Shown here piece by piece: positions 8,161 to 15,824 of a DNA stretch of 25,858 nt. Position 1 is the first letter of the stretch. Every line of letters starts with the position of its first letter. The stretch lies in assembly GCA_947374485.1 (NCBI GenBank), contig CANCCF010000045.1, positions 1 through 25,858 of the forward strand, given 5' to 3'. The DNA comes from Comamonadaceae bacterium (GTDB taxonomy: Bacteria; Pseudomonadota; Gammaproteobacteria; Burkholderiales; Burkholderiaceae_C). The position numbers were made by a program, and so were the translations under genes. Below the pieces are notes generated by a model, which worked only from the letters and a program-made list of their open reading frames with translations, was not told the origin of the DNA and searched no databases.

Positions 8161-9102
8161 ATGGCCCTTGAACTCGACACCCGCCAACGCGCCATGCTGC
8201 AGGAAATGGGCGTGCAGGTCTGGCTGCCCGACAGCGGCGTGGTGGTGCTGGAGCAGGCGGCGGTGCGCGCAGCGCCCCTGGCGCAGCCCCGGCAGGCCGC
8301 GCCGTCTGTGCCCGTTGCGCCCGCTGTATCAGCCGTATCTGCCGCATCGACCACAGGTGCGCCAGCGCCCGCAGCCTTACCCCGGCCGACCGCAGGCCCG
8401 GCGTCTGCCACTGCGGCCCTGGGTGGCACGCCTGCCCCTGCCACCCCGGACTGGACCACACTGACCGAGGCCGTGCAGAGCTGCCAGGCCTGCGCCCTGT
8501 GCGCCGGGCGCAGCCACGCCACCCTGCTGCCGCCCGCACCCGACGCCAGCCGCTGCGACTGGCTGGTGCTGGGCGACCCGCCCGACGAAGACGAGGACCG
8601 CAGCGGCGCGCCCTTTGCCGGGGCAGACGGGGTGCTGCTGGCCAACATGCTGCGCGCCCTGGGACTGCAGAGGGCCAACCCTTTGCCCTCTGCCATGGCG
8701 TCTGCAGCGGCCACCAGTGTGGCGTTGCCGGCTGCGCAGCGCGCCTATGTCAGCAATGTGCTCAAGTGCCGCCCGGCCCACGGTGCCATGCCGCAGGCGG
8801 CCGAGCTGAGCGCATGCAGCGCCTGGTTGCAGCGTGAGATCGCGCTGGTGAGCCCCAAGGTGATTCTGTCGTTGGGCCGCTTTGCCAACCAGCTGCTGCT
8901 GGCGCAAACGCCCCAGCTGGCCGCACTGCCTTTGGGCAAGTTGCGCGGCACGGTGCACTACTATCTTGGGTTGCCAGTGGTGGTGAGTTACCCGCCCAAA
9001 CTTCTCATGCGCAATGGCGCCGACAAGGCCAAAGCCTGGGCCGACTGGTGCCTGGCTTCTTCTACATTGGATGCCACGCTGGACAGCACCCCCGAACGCT
9101 AA
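8161..9102 (+). CDS. Uracil-DNA glycosylase family 4-like protein with altered active-site motifs
   Basis: The 313-residue protein has three parts: a short N-terminal segment (LDTRQRAMLQEMGVQVW), an Ala/Pro-rich linker (about 36-100) and a UDG-fold domain (about 103-305). Cysteines matching the family-4 [4Fe-4S] ligands are present: C108 and C111 in CQACALC, C203 in VLKCRP and C219 in LSACSAWL. The glycosylase motifs are changed. GE(A/G)PG appears as GDPPDEDED, PFVGRAG as PFAGADG, and the catalytic HPxYLLR as YPPKLLMRN, with Pro where the His should be. The fold is well supported, but uracil excision cannot be assumed. It lies between rimI and pyrF, all on the same strand. Confidence 0.85.
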   Translation: MALELDTRQRAMLQEMGVQVWLPDSGVVVLEQAAVRAAPLAQPRQAAPSVPVAPAVSAVSAASTTGAPAPAALPRPTAGPASATAALGGTPAPATPDWTTLTEAVQSCQACALCAGRSHATLLPPAPDASRCDWLVLGDPPDEDEDRSGAPFAGADGVLLANMLRALGLQRANPLPSAMASAAATSVALPAAQRAYVSNVLKCRPAHGAMPQAAELSACSAWLQREIALVSPKVILSLGRFANQLLLAQTPQLAALPLGKLRGTVHYYLGLPVVVSYPPKLLMRNGADKAKAWADWCLASSTLDATLDSTPER

Positions 9103-9111
9103 ACTTCCGCC

Positions 9112-9954
9112 ATGACCTTTACAGAACAACTGCGCCAGGCCGAGCGCACCAATGGCTCCCTGCTCTGCGTGGGGCTGGACCCGGATGCCACCAAACTGCC
9201 CGCCTCCCTGCGCGGCGACAGCAGCAAGTTCTATGATTTTTGCGCGGCCATTGTGGACGCCACTGCCGACCTGGTGATTGCCTTCAAGCCGCAGATTGCC
9301 TACTTTGCCGCCGTCGGTGCCGAAGCCCAGCTCGAGCGCCTGATGGAGCACATGCGCCGCACCGCGCCCGGTGTGCCCATCATCCTGGATGCCAAGCGCG
9401 GCGACATCGGCAGTACCGCCGAGCAGTACGCCAAAGAGGCCTTTGAGCGCTACGGTGCGGACTGCGTCACACTTTCCCCCTTCATGGGTTTTGACTCGGT
9501 GCAGCCCTACCTGAAGTACCACGGCAAAGGGGCCTTTCTGCTGTGCCGCACCTCCAACCCGGGTGGTGACGATTTGCAGCCGCAGCGCCTCAGTGAGTTG
9601 CCCGGCAAGCCCTTGCTGTACGAACACATTGCCGCCCTGGCGCAAGGCCCCTGGAACCAGAACGGCCAGCTCGGCCTGGTGGTGGGTGCCACCTACCCCG
9701 CAGAGATCGAGCGCGTGCGAGCCGTCGCACCCACGGTGCCGCTGCTGATTCCCGGTGTGGGTGCGCAAGGTGGTGACGCCGTGGCCACCGTGCGCGCGGG
9801 CTACCGCGCACGCAAGGGCGAGACCACTGCGCCCATCGTGGTGAACTCTTCGCGCGCCATCCTGTACGCCTCTGCCAACGCCGACTTCGCGCAGGCTGCA
9901 CGCACCGCCGCCATCGCCACCCGTGACCAACTGCGCGCCGCGCAAAGCGCATGA
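9112..9954 (+). CDS. pyrF: Orotidine 5'-phosphate decarboxylase (long type 2)
   Basis: PyrF converts OMP to UMP, the last step of de novo pyrimidine synthesis. The 280-residue protein carries the catalytic ILDAKRGDIGSTAEQYA motif near residues 85-101, with the Asp-Lys-Asp catalytic set. Other family features are LCVGLDPD near 18, FKPQIAYF near 58, CRTSNPGG and the phosphate loop LLIPGVGAQGGD. The length and sequence fit the longer type 2 enzymes common in Burkholderiales rather than the roughly 240-residue enterobacterial type. The ATG lies nine bases after the preceding stop without a strong ribosome site. The stop overlaps the next ATG (ATGA). Confidence 0.97.
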   Translation: MTFTEQLRQAERTNGSLLCVGLDPDATKLPASLRGDSSKFYDFCAAIVDATADLVIAFKPQIAYFAAVGAEAQLERLMEHMRRTAPGVPIILDAKRGDIGSTAEQYAKEAFERYGADCVTLSPFMGFDSVQPYLKYHGKGAFLLCRTSNPGGDDLQPQRLSELPGKPLLYEHIAALAQGPWNQNGQLGLVVGATYPAEIERVRAVAPTVPLLIPGVGAQGGDAVATVRAGYRARKGETTAPIVVNSSRAILYASANADFAQAARTAAIATRDQLRAAQSA

Positions 9955-10571
9955 AACTCTTCAGCGCCCAGCGCGCCCCCAACCCGCGGCGCGTGCTGAT
10001 GTTCCTGGCCGAGAAGGGCATTGAAGGCATCGAAGTCGTCAACGTGGACCTGAACGCGGGCGCCCACAAAACGCCGGAATTCCTGGCCAGGAGTCCGCTG
10101 GCCAAAGTGCCCGCGCTGGAGCTCGACGACGGCCGCGTGCTGACCGAAACCCGTGCCATCTGCACCTACCTCGAAGGCCTGCACCCGGCGCCCAACCTGA
10201 TGGGTGTGGACGCCACCGAGCGCGCCTTCATCGAGATGGCCGACCGCCGCGTGGAGCTCACGCTGCTGCTGCAAATTGCCAACGCCATCCGCCACAGCCA
10301 CCCGGGCCTGGCCGCGCTGGAGCAGCCGCAGTTTGCCGACTTTGGCCAGTCGCAAGCGCAGAAGGTGGTGCAGACGGCGCAGGTGTTTGACCAGTTGCTG
10401 CAGCAGCAGGCATGGATGGCGGGCGCGCGCTTCAGCATTGCCGACATCACCGCCTTTTGCGCGCTGGAGTTTGCCCGCGGCCTGATGAAGTTCACCGCCG
10501 CGCGCCACGGCCTGCTGGCGCTGCAGGACTGGCGCGACCGGATGGCCGAACGCCCCAGCGCCCGGGCCTGA
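9951..10571 (+). CDS. Glutathione S-transferase family protein
   Basis: The 206-residue protein has an N-terminal thioredoxin-like domain (about 1-80) with SAQRAPNPRRVLMFLAEKG, the cis-Pro segment KVPALELDDGRVLTETRAIC and the Glu/Ser pair that binds the glutathione gamma-glutamyl group. An all-helical C-terminal domain (about 90-200) contains FSIADITAFCALEFAR. This is a cytosolic GST, probably conjugating or reducing a small electrophile; the substrate is unknown. The start overlaps the pyrF stop by four bases. Confidence 0.93.
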   Translation: MKLFSAQRAPNPRRVLMFLAEKGIEGIEVVNVDLNAGAHKTPEFLARSPLAKVPALELDDGRVLTETRAICTYLEGLHPAPNLMGVDATERAFIEMADRRVELTLLLQIANAIRHSHPGLAALEQPQFADFGQSQAQKVVQTAQVFDQLLQQQAWMAGARFSIADITAFCALEFARGLMKFTAARHGLLALQDWRDRMAERPSARA

Positions 10572-10583
10572 GAAGGCCGGGCT

Positions 10584-11399
10584 TTGGCGGACGTGCTCCA
10601 GGCCTTGCAGGCCGCGCACCGCCCCCTTGCTGGTGGCAGGGCGGCTGCCAAGCCCTTGCGTGTGCTGGTGCTGGGCGGCGGCGGCCCGCTGGGCTCTGCG
10701 GTGCTGGAAGCCTTGCTGGCGCAAGCCGCCGGGGCCACCGTGGGCGTGGCCGTGCACCAGCCCATCACCCCCGCTCTGCGCGGCCTGCAGGCGGTGCAGC
10801 ACGATGCCCCCAATTTGCAGGCCTTTGCGCCCGAGGCGGCCGTGCTGGTGTTTGACCGCATGCGCCATGCCAACGGCCGCGACGATGCCTTTGTGCGCCC
10901 GCAACCCGCCGATGTGCTGGCGCTGGCCCAGCAACTTTTTGCGGCCGGTGTGCGCCAGCTGGTGGTGGCCGTGCCCCACACCACGGCCCTGTTGCCGCAG
11001 GCCTTGCTGCGGGGGCTGGCCAATCTGGACGAAGGCGCGGTGGCCGCGCTGGGCTTTGGGCAGCTGGTGTTCATGCGCATGGCAAGCGATGCGCCAGAGC
11101 CAGGCGACGCTGTCCTGCCGCGCGTGTGGCCGCAGCGCCTGGCCGATTGGGTGCTGCGCCAAATGCGGCTGATGGTGCCCAACACCGAGCTGCCGGTGCG
11201 CCATGCGGTGGTGGCCGAGGTGCTGGCCCATGTGCTGTACCTGCTGCCCACCGTGCCCCAGGCCACGCGCGTGCTGCCGCCGCAGTTGCTGTGGCATGCG
11301 GCGCAGGGCGCGCAGCTGGGCCCCTTGTTGAAGGATTGGCTGGCTGGCAGCCCCCTGCCGCCCCAGCCAGCCCGCACGCGCCAGGGCCTGCGCTTGTAG
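10584..11399 (+). CDS. Rossmann-fold NAD(P)-binding-like protein, function unknown
   Basis: The 271-residue product begins with a short helix, then a nucleotide-binding strand and loop, LRVLVLGGGGPLGSAVLEALL (about residues 25-45, a GxGGPLG loop). This resembles atypical short-chain dehydrogenases and NmrA/HTATIP2-like proteins. No clear YxxxK catalytic pair is evident. Later segments include VRQLVVAVPHTTALLP and the phrase ALGFGQLVFMRM. The start is taken as TTG at 10584 because AGAAGG at 10571-10576 lies seven bases upstream; GTG at 10593 is the alternative. It probably shares the GST transcript, being 12 bases downstream. I do not recognise a specific function. Confidence 0.75.
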   Translation: MADVLQALQAAHRPLAGGRAAAKPLRVLVLGGGGPLGSAVLEALLAQAAGATVGVAVHQPITPALRGLQAVQHDAPNLQAFAPEAAVLVFDRMRHANGRDDAFVRPQPADVLALAQQLFAAGVRQLVVAVPHTTALLPQALLRGLANLDEGAVAALGFGQLVFMRMASDAPEPGDAVLPRVWPQRLADWVLRQMRLMVPNTELPVRHAVVAEVLAHVLYLLPTVPQATRVLPPQLLWHAAQGAQLGPLLKDWLAGSPLPPQPARTRQGLRL

Positions 11400-11448
11400 C
11401 GCTGTGAATTCGTAAGCAATTGAAATAGCCGTTCAGGGGCGCAAACCA

Positions 11449-11465
11449 TTGCACGTACAGTGCAA
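11449..11465. promoter_or_regulatory. Inverted repeat upstream of the DUF1800 gene, candidate operator
   Basis: The sequence reads TTGCAC-N5-GTGCAA, two perfect six-base arms centred about 50 bases before the GTG start. It lies in the 107-base gap between the Rossmann-protein gene and the DUF1800 gene, where a promoter for the new unit is expected. No convincing -35/-10 pair could be assigned; TTGAAA at 11420-11425 is a possible -35 without a good -10. An operator role is inferred from the symmetry and position only. Confidence 0.4.
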
Positions 11466-11506
11466 CAGGCTTGCCGCATGGGTGGGCCATTTTCAGGGAC
11501 CCTGCC

Positions 11507-13372
11507 GTGCAAGATGCAACGGGTGCTATCGACACCCCCATTCCCCAGCCCATCGCCTCGCCCGTAGCTGCGCCTGCGGACGAGCCCTTCAACGCCGTGG
11601 GCCTGGGCGCCGCTGCAATGGCCTCGGCCGCCCTGGCCGCATGCGGAGGCGGTGGTGGCGGCACCTCGCAGAGCGAGCCCACACCGGTCATTGCGGGCAC
11701 CCGCATCAGCCTCAGCACCAGCGGCTATACCCAGCTCAGCCCCATCACCGACGCACTGGCCAGCCGCTTCTTGCAGCAGGCGCAGTTTTCGGCCTCGGAG
11801 ACCGAAATTGCCGCCGTGCGCTCCCTGGGCTTTGCGCGCTGGCTGGAGACCGAAGTCGCAAAACCCTCCGGCATCATGGGCTGGGACTGGCTCAACGCCC
11901 AGGGCTACGGCAACGTCAACAGCCCCAGCAACTACTACGACAGCAGCACCCCTGGCGACTACATGGCCTGGAGCCAGCTCATGGCCGCGCCCGATGCGGC
12001 GCGCAAGCGCATGGCGCTGGCCTTGTCCGAAATCATGGTGGTCTCCCTCAGCGGGCTGGACTTCAGCTGGCGCAGCCATGCCATCGCCAAATACTGGGAC
12101 ACGCTCAACACCCACGCCTTTGGCAACTACCGCGACTTGCTGGGCGCCATCACGCTCAACGTGGCCATGGGCTACTACCTCAACACCAAGGGCAACCGCA
12201 AGGAAGACACGTCCACGGGCCGCCAGCCCGACGAGAACTATGCGCGCGAGGTGATGCAGCTCTTCACCCTGGGCCTGACAAAACTCAACCCGGACGGCAC
12301 ACCGCAATCGGGCAGCCCGGACACGTACACCGCAAGCGACGTCAGCAACCTGGCCCGCGTCCTCACCGGCTACGACATCGACCAGACGCAAAATGTGCCC
12401 ACGGCCATCGCGCAAACCGGCGGTGGCACACGCACCGTGCCCAGCACCGACTACGTGCGCCTGCCACTCAAGCTCACCACCAACACGACCAACAACAGCA
12501 CCGCCAACCACTCCACATCGGACGCCAGCTTCTTGGGCGTGACCATTGCAGGCAGCACCAACCCGACGGTGGCGCTGAACACCGCGCTCGACACCTTGTT
12601 CGCGCACCCCAACATCGCGCCCTTTGTCTGCAAGCAGCTCATCCAGCGCCTGGTCACCAGCAACCCCAGTGCCGCCTACGTGGGCCGCGTGGCCGCCACC
12701 TTTGCCAACAACGGCTCAGGCGTGCGCGGCGACCTGGCTTATGTGTATGCCGCCATCCTGCTCGACGATGAGGCCCGCAACCCGGCCAATGCCGACCCGC
12801 TGCAGGCGCCCGAATTCGGCCGCTTGCGCGAGCCCATGGTGCGCCTGGTGCAATGGGCGCGCACCTTTGGTGTGAGCTCCGCTGCGGGCACCTGGAAGGT
12901 GGGTGACCTCAGCAACCCCGGCACCCAGCTGGGCCAGAGCCCCTTGCGTTCGCCCAGCGTCTTCAACTTCTTTCGGCCCGGCTATGTGCCGCCCGGCACC
13001 AGCCTCACAGGGGGGCGGGTGGCGCCCGAATTCCAGTTGGTGAATGAGAGCAGCGTGGGCGGCTACCTGAACTACCTGATGAACAGCGTGATCGACCGCG
13101 GCATCAACGGCAACAGCGACATGAAGGCCGCCTACACCGCCGAGCTGGCGCTGGCTGCGAGCAACCCGCCCACGGCGCTGGTGGCGCGCCTGAACCTGCT
13201 GCTGTGCGCGGGCCAGTTGTCCAGCAGCACGGCTGCCACCATCACCACCGCCGTGGGCAACATGGCAGGCACGGTGAGCAACACCACCACCACCGCCACC
13301 AACCTGCGCAACCGCGTCTGCGCGGCCGTGCTGATGGTGATGGCCAGTGCCGACTACCTGATCCAGAAATGA
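11507..13372 (+). CDS. DUF1800 family protein, putative lipoprotein
   Basis: The 621-residue protein belongs to the DUF1800 family. An early SPITDALASRFLQQAQFSASETEIAAV-type segment (about 80-110) and the hallmark DENYAREVMQLFTLGL (about 242-257) identify it, followed by ARVLTGYD and, near the end, SPSVFNFFRPGYVPPG. The N-terminus has a hydrophobic Ala-rich stretch ending in LAAC (Cys46) followed by six glycines, which looks like a lipobox. However, about 45 mostly neutral or acidic residues precede it. The start is GTG at 11507, supported by CAGGGA at 11494-11499 seven bases upstream; an open frame from 11471 lacks this support. DUF1800 genes commonly sit beside DUF1501 genes, as here. The biochemical function is unknown. 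Confidence 0.88.
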   Translation: MQDATGAIDTPIPQPIASPVAAPADEPFNAVGLGAAAMASAALAACGGGGGGTSQSEPTPVIAGTRISLSTSGYTQLSPITDALASRFLQQAQFSASETEIAAVRSLGFARWLETEVAKPSGIMGWDWLNAQGYGNVNSPSNYYDSSTPGDYMAWSQLMAAPDAARKRMALALSEIMVVSLSGLDFSWRSHAIAKYWDTLNTHAFGNYRDLLGAITLNVAMGYYLNTKGNRKEDTSTGRQPDENYAREVMQLFTLGLTKLNPDGTPQSGSPDTYTASDVSNLARVLTGYDIDQTQNVPTAIAQTGGGTRTVPSTDYVRLPLKLTTNTTNNSTANHSTSDASFLGVTIAGSTNPTVALNTALDTLFAHPNIAPFVCKQLIQRLVTSNPSAAYVGRVAATFANNGSGVRGDLAYVYAAILLDDEARNPANADPLQAPEFGRLREPMVRLVQWARTFGVSSAAGTWKVGDLSNPGTQLGQSPLRSPSVFNFFRPGYVPPGTSLTGGRVAPEFQLVNESSVGGYLNYLMNSVIDRGINGNSDMKAAYTAELALAASNPPTALVARLNLLLCAGQLSSSTAATITTAVGNMAGTVSNTTTTATNLRNRVCAAVLMVMASADYLIQK

Positions 13373-13383
13373 AGGCGCCCGCC

Positions 13384-14991
13384 ATGACCGACCCTGCGCT
13401 GTCCCCATTCGCCACCATCGACGATCTGAGCCGCCGCAGCTTTCTCAAACGCTCCGGCCTGGCCGCTGCCGGCTCGGCCCTGCCCTGGGCGCTGAACCTG
13501 GCTGCCATGGGCGAGGCCGCGGCCTTCAATGGCGGCGCCAGTGCCAACGACTACAAGGCGCTGGTGTGCGTGTTTTTTTACGGCGGCAACGATTACGCCA
13601 ACACCGTGATTCCGGTGGACAGCGCCAGCTACGCCAAATACAACACCATCCGCGGTGCCACCAATGGCATCGCCATTCCGCTGGCCTCCATCACACCCAC
13701 CGTATTGACGCCGGCCACGCCGGACATTCCGGTGGATTTGCAGGGCGCACCGCGCCAGTACGGCCTGCACCCCAGCATGACCGGCATGGCCAACCTGTTC
13801 AACACGGGCAAGGCCGCCGTGCTGCTCAACGTGGGCCCGCTGGTCAAACCGCTAACCCGCGACAACTACAACTCGGCCGACCGCAGCACCTACCCGCGCC
13901 CGCCGCAACTTTTTTCGCACAACGACCAGCAGTCGGTCTGGCAGTCGTCTTCGGCCGAGGGCAGCAAGGTGGGCTGGGGCGGCAAGATCGGTGACCTGGG
14001 GCTGCCGTCCAACTCCAAGTCGCTGTTCACTTGCATGTCGGTCACGGGCAACGCGGTTTTCCTGTCGGGCAACACGGCGCTGCAATACCAGGTCAGCACC
14101 AGCGGCGCCATCAAGATCCAGGCGGCGCGCAACAGCTCGGTGTATGGCAATGCGGCCCTGCCGGGCATCATCAACACGCTGGTCTCGGACACCAGCCGCA
14201 CACACAAGCTCGAGCGCGATTACAACGCCGTGACTGGCCGCGCCATCGGTGCTGAAATCGACGTCACCAGTGCGCTGGCCCTGAGCGCCTTCACCGCACC
14301 GGCCACCGCCTTTCCGGGCTTCCCGTTTCCCACCGACAGCCTGGGCAAACAGTTTGAAATGGTGGCCCGCCTGATCAAGGGGCGCGATGTGCTGCAGGCC
14401 AAGCGCCAGGTGTTCATGGTGTCCATAGGCGGCTTTGATTTGCACGACAACCTGATCGCCCAGCACCCGGCCCTGCTCAAGAGCGTGAGCGACGCCATCA
14501 GCGCGTTTTACAGCCTGCTCGACAGCACCGACTACACACCGGCCGGTGGCGCCACCGTCAAGCTCTCGAACCAGGTCACCACCTTCACCGCCTCGGACTT
14601 TGGCCGCACCCTCACCTCGAATGGCGACGGCTCCGACCACGGCTGGGGCAGCCACCACTTTGTGGTGGGCGGCGCGGTGAACGGGCAGAAGTTTTACGGC
14701 ACGCCGCCACCGGTGAGCGACAAGGACAGCAAGGACAGCAGCGGCACGGCGCTCACCAACCCGAACTTTGGCAAGTACCTGCCGGACAACCAGTGGCATG
14801 TGGGACAGGGCCGCTTGCTGCCCACCACCTCGGTGGACCAGTACGCCGCGACGCTCGCCAAGTGGTTCGGCGTGGACGACAGCGAGATGGCCACCGTGGT
14901 TCCCAACATCGCCAACTTCAACAACGTGACCTTGTCGTGGACGGGGGGCAGCTTGCTCTACCCCAAGTACCTGGGGTTCATGAAGCCCTGA
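13384..14991 (+). CDS. DUF1501 family protein with Tat signal
   Basis: The 535-residue protein starts with a twin-arginine signal (SRRSFLKR at residues 16-23, then a hydrophobic stretch and AEAAA-like cleavage region near 43-47), so it should be exported folded. DUF1501 is related to the alkaline phosphatase/sulfatase fold. Likely metal or active-site segments are FFYGGNDYAN (about 64-73), SIGGFDLHDN (347-356), DFGRT (405-409) and DHGWGSHH (418-425). The ATG at 13384 has GAAGG eight bases upstream; an ATG at 13369 overlapping the DUF1800 stop would add five residues but has no ribosome site. A shared operon with the DUF1800 gene is almost certain. The substrate is unknown. Confidence 0.92.
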   Translation: MTDPALSPFATIDDLSRRSFLKRSGLAAAGSALPWALNLAAMGEAAAFNGGASANDYKALVCVFFYGGNDYANTVIPVDSASYAKYNTIRGATNGIAIPLASITPTVLTPATPDIPVDLQGAPRQYGLHPSMTGMANLFNTGKAAVLLNVGPLVKPLTRDNYNSADRSTYPRPPQLFSHNDQQSVWQSSSAEGSKVGWGGKIGDLGLPSNSKSLFTCMSVTGNAVFLSGNTALQYQVSTSGAIKIQAARNSSVYGNAALPGIINTLVSDTSRTHKLERDYNAVTGRAIGAEIDVTSALALSAFTAPATAFPGFPFPTDSLGKQFEMVARLIKGRDVLQAKRQVFMVSIGGFDLHDNLIAQHPALLKSVSDAISAFYSLLDSTDYTPAGGATVKLSNQVTTFTASDFGRTLTSNGDGSDHGWGSHHFVVGGAVNGQKFYGTPPPVSDKDSKDSSGTALTNPNFGKYLPDNQWHVGQGRLLPTTSVDQYAATLAKWFGVDDSEMATVVPNIANFNNVTLSWTGGSLLYPKYLGFMKP

Positions 14992-14995
14992 CCGG

Positions 14996-15088
14996 CTCGC
15001 GGTGGCAACCCCGCGCCGGGCCGCCCCAAGCGGGGTTAGCCCCCTGAGGGGGCAGAGAGCGACACCCAGTGCGCGAACGTGGGGGCTC
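14996..15088. repeat. GC-rich extragenic palindromic element/bidirectional terminator candidate
   Basis: The gap between the convergent DUF1501 and gntR genes holds two stem-loops. CCCCGC (15009-15014) can pair with GCGGGG (15030-15035). A perfect GCCCCC-TGA-GGGGGC hairpin lies at 15039-15053. They are followed by a GC-rich tail ending GTGGGGGCTCTTAA against the gntR stop. From memory, the pattern of a GCGGGG half, a CCCCC/GGGGG hairpin and a GTGGGGGC tail resembles repeats scattered between genes in Comamonadaceae. Only one copy is in this window. A strong hairpin between converging genes could stop transcription from both sides, though there is no long T tract. Confidence 0.6.
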
Positions 15089-15760
15089 TTAATTTGCGAT
15101 GACCCGCTCGGTAAAGCCCTGCAAATAGTCACTCAGCCGCTCAGCACCGGCCACCGCCTCGGACTCACTGCCTGAGGCGATGCCCTCGGCCAGTTGCAGG
15201 TGCGCCGCTGCCCCCTCGGTGAAGTCCCCCGCATGGCGGTAGGCGTACCAGAAGCGGCGGCATTGCACGATGAGCGGCAGCACCGCCTTCACGGCCGAAG
15301 GGTTCTGGCAGGCGGCGTGGTTCACCCGGTCCAGCGCAATGTCGGCTTGCATGTAGTCTGCCAGCTTGTCGGCCGCAGCGGCACGCACCATGCGCTGGGC
15401 GCAGCGCACGATGTCCTTTCGCTGCGCCTCGCTTGCGCGGCGCGCCGCGCAGCGGGCAATCAGGCACTCCAGCACCCGGCGGGTCTGCACCACGTCCAGG
15501 TGGTCGGCCAGGTCGATGCTGGAAATCAGCAGCCCGCGCCGGGGCTGCTGCACGATCAGCCCGGTGGAGACCATGCGCAGCAGGGCTTCGCGCAGGGGCG
15601 TGCGGCCGAGTTGCGTGCGCTCCACCAACTCGGCCTCCACCACCTGCGATCCGGGTTGCAGCTGCAGGGTGGAGATCAGGTCTTCCAGCGTGTCGTAGGC
15701 CACATCGGCGGCACGGCGCTTGGGTGGCTCTGGCGGTTTGGGTTTTTTTGCGGGGGCCAT
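15089..15760 (-). CDS. GntR-family (FadR/FCD type) transcriptional regulator
   Basis: The 223-residue protein has a basic N-terminal tail (APAKKPKPPEPPKRR) and a winged helix-turn-helix (about 18-85), containing VVEAELVERTQLGRTPLREALLRMVSTGLI. A C-terminal all-helical FCD ligand-binding domain (about 90-215) includes VVQTRRVLECLIARCAARRAS. TPLREALLRL-type recognition helices are characteristic of this family. It is divergent from the hydroxyproline genes, with 64 bases between starts and a perfect palindrome in between. It is therefore inferred to control that operon and itself, probably with hydroxyproline or a pathway intermediate as inducer. TGGAG lies upstream of its ATG. Confidence 0.92.
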   Translation of the reverse strand: MAPAKKPKPPEPPKRRAADVAYDTLEDLISTLQLQPGSQVVEAELVERTQLGRTPLREALLRMVSTGLIVQQPRRGLLISSIDLADHLDVVQTRRVLECLIARCAARRASEAQRKDIVRCAQRMVRAAAADKLADYMQADIALDRVNHAACQNPSAVKAVLPLIVQCRRFWYAYRHAGDFTEGAAAHLQLAEGIASGSESEAVAGAERLSDYLQGFTERVIAN

Positions 15761-15780
15761 GGCGTGGATTCTCCATCTGC

Positions 15781-15794
15781 GTTAATATATTAAC
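15781..15794. promoter_or_regulatory. Perfect 14-base palindrome, candidate GntR operator
   Basis: GTTAATATATTAAC is a perfect palindrome in the 64-base divergent gap, 20 bases from the gntR start and 30 bases from the deaminase ATG. It is AT-rich in a GC-rich genome and overlaps the likely promoter elements of both genes. A repressor bound here could block transcription both ways. Operator function is inferred from symmetry and position. Confidence 0.6.
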
Positions 15795-15824
15795 AACATA
15801 TTTAATTTCTCCTTGGAGCAGCGC

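Noticed and set aside
8377..9945. A 522-codon open frame on the minus strand
   Set aside because: It is antisense to the uracil-glycosylase-like gene and pyrF. The His/Gly/Gln-rich translation shows no known motif.
12481..12510. Short Asn/Thr-rich repeat-like codon run in the DUF1800 gene
   Set aside because: It is low-complexity coding sequence (TTNTTNNST) with no exact DNA repeat unit beyond a few codons.
10166..12607. An 813-codon open frame on the minus strand
   Set aside because: It runs antisense to pyrF-GST-Rossmann-DUF1800 genes that have strong family motifs. Its composition (Ala/Arg/His/Gly-rich, no domain) is what GC-rich third codon positions give in the opposite strand.
13852..15132. 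A 426-codon open frame on the minus strand
   Set aside because: It is antisense to the DUF1501 gene and crosses the hairpin-rich gap, with no recognisable domain.
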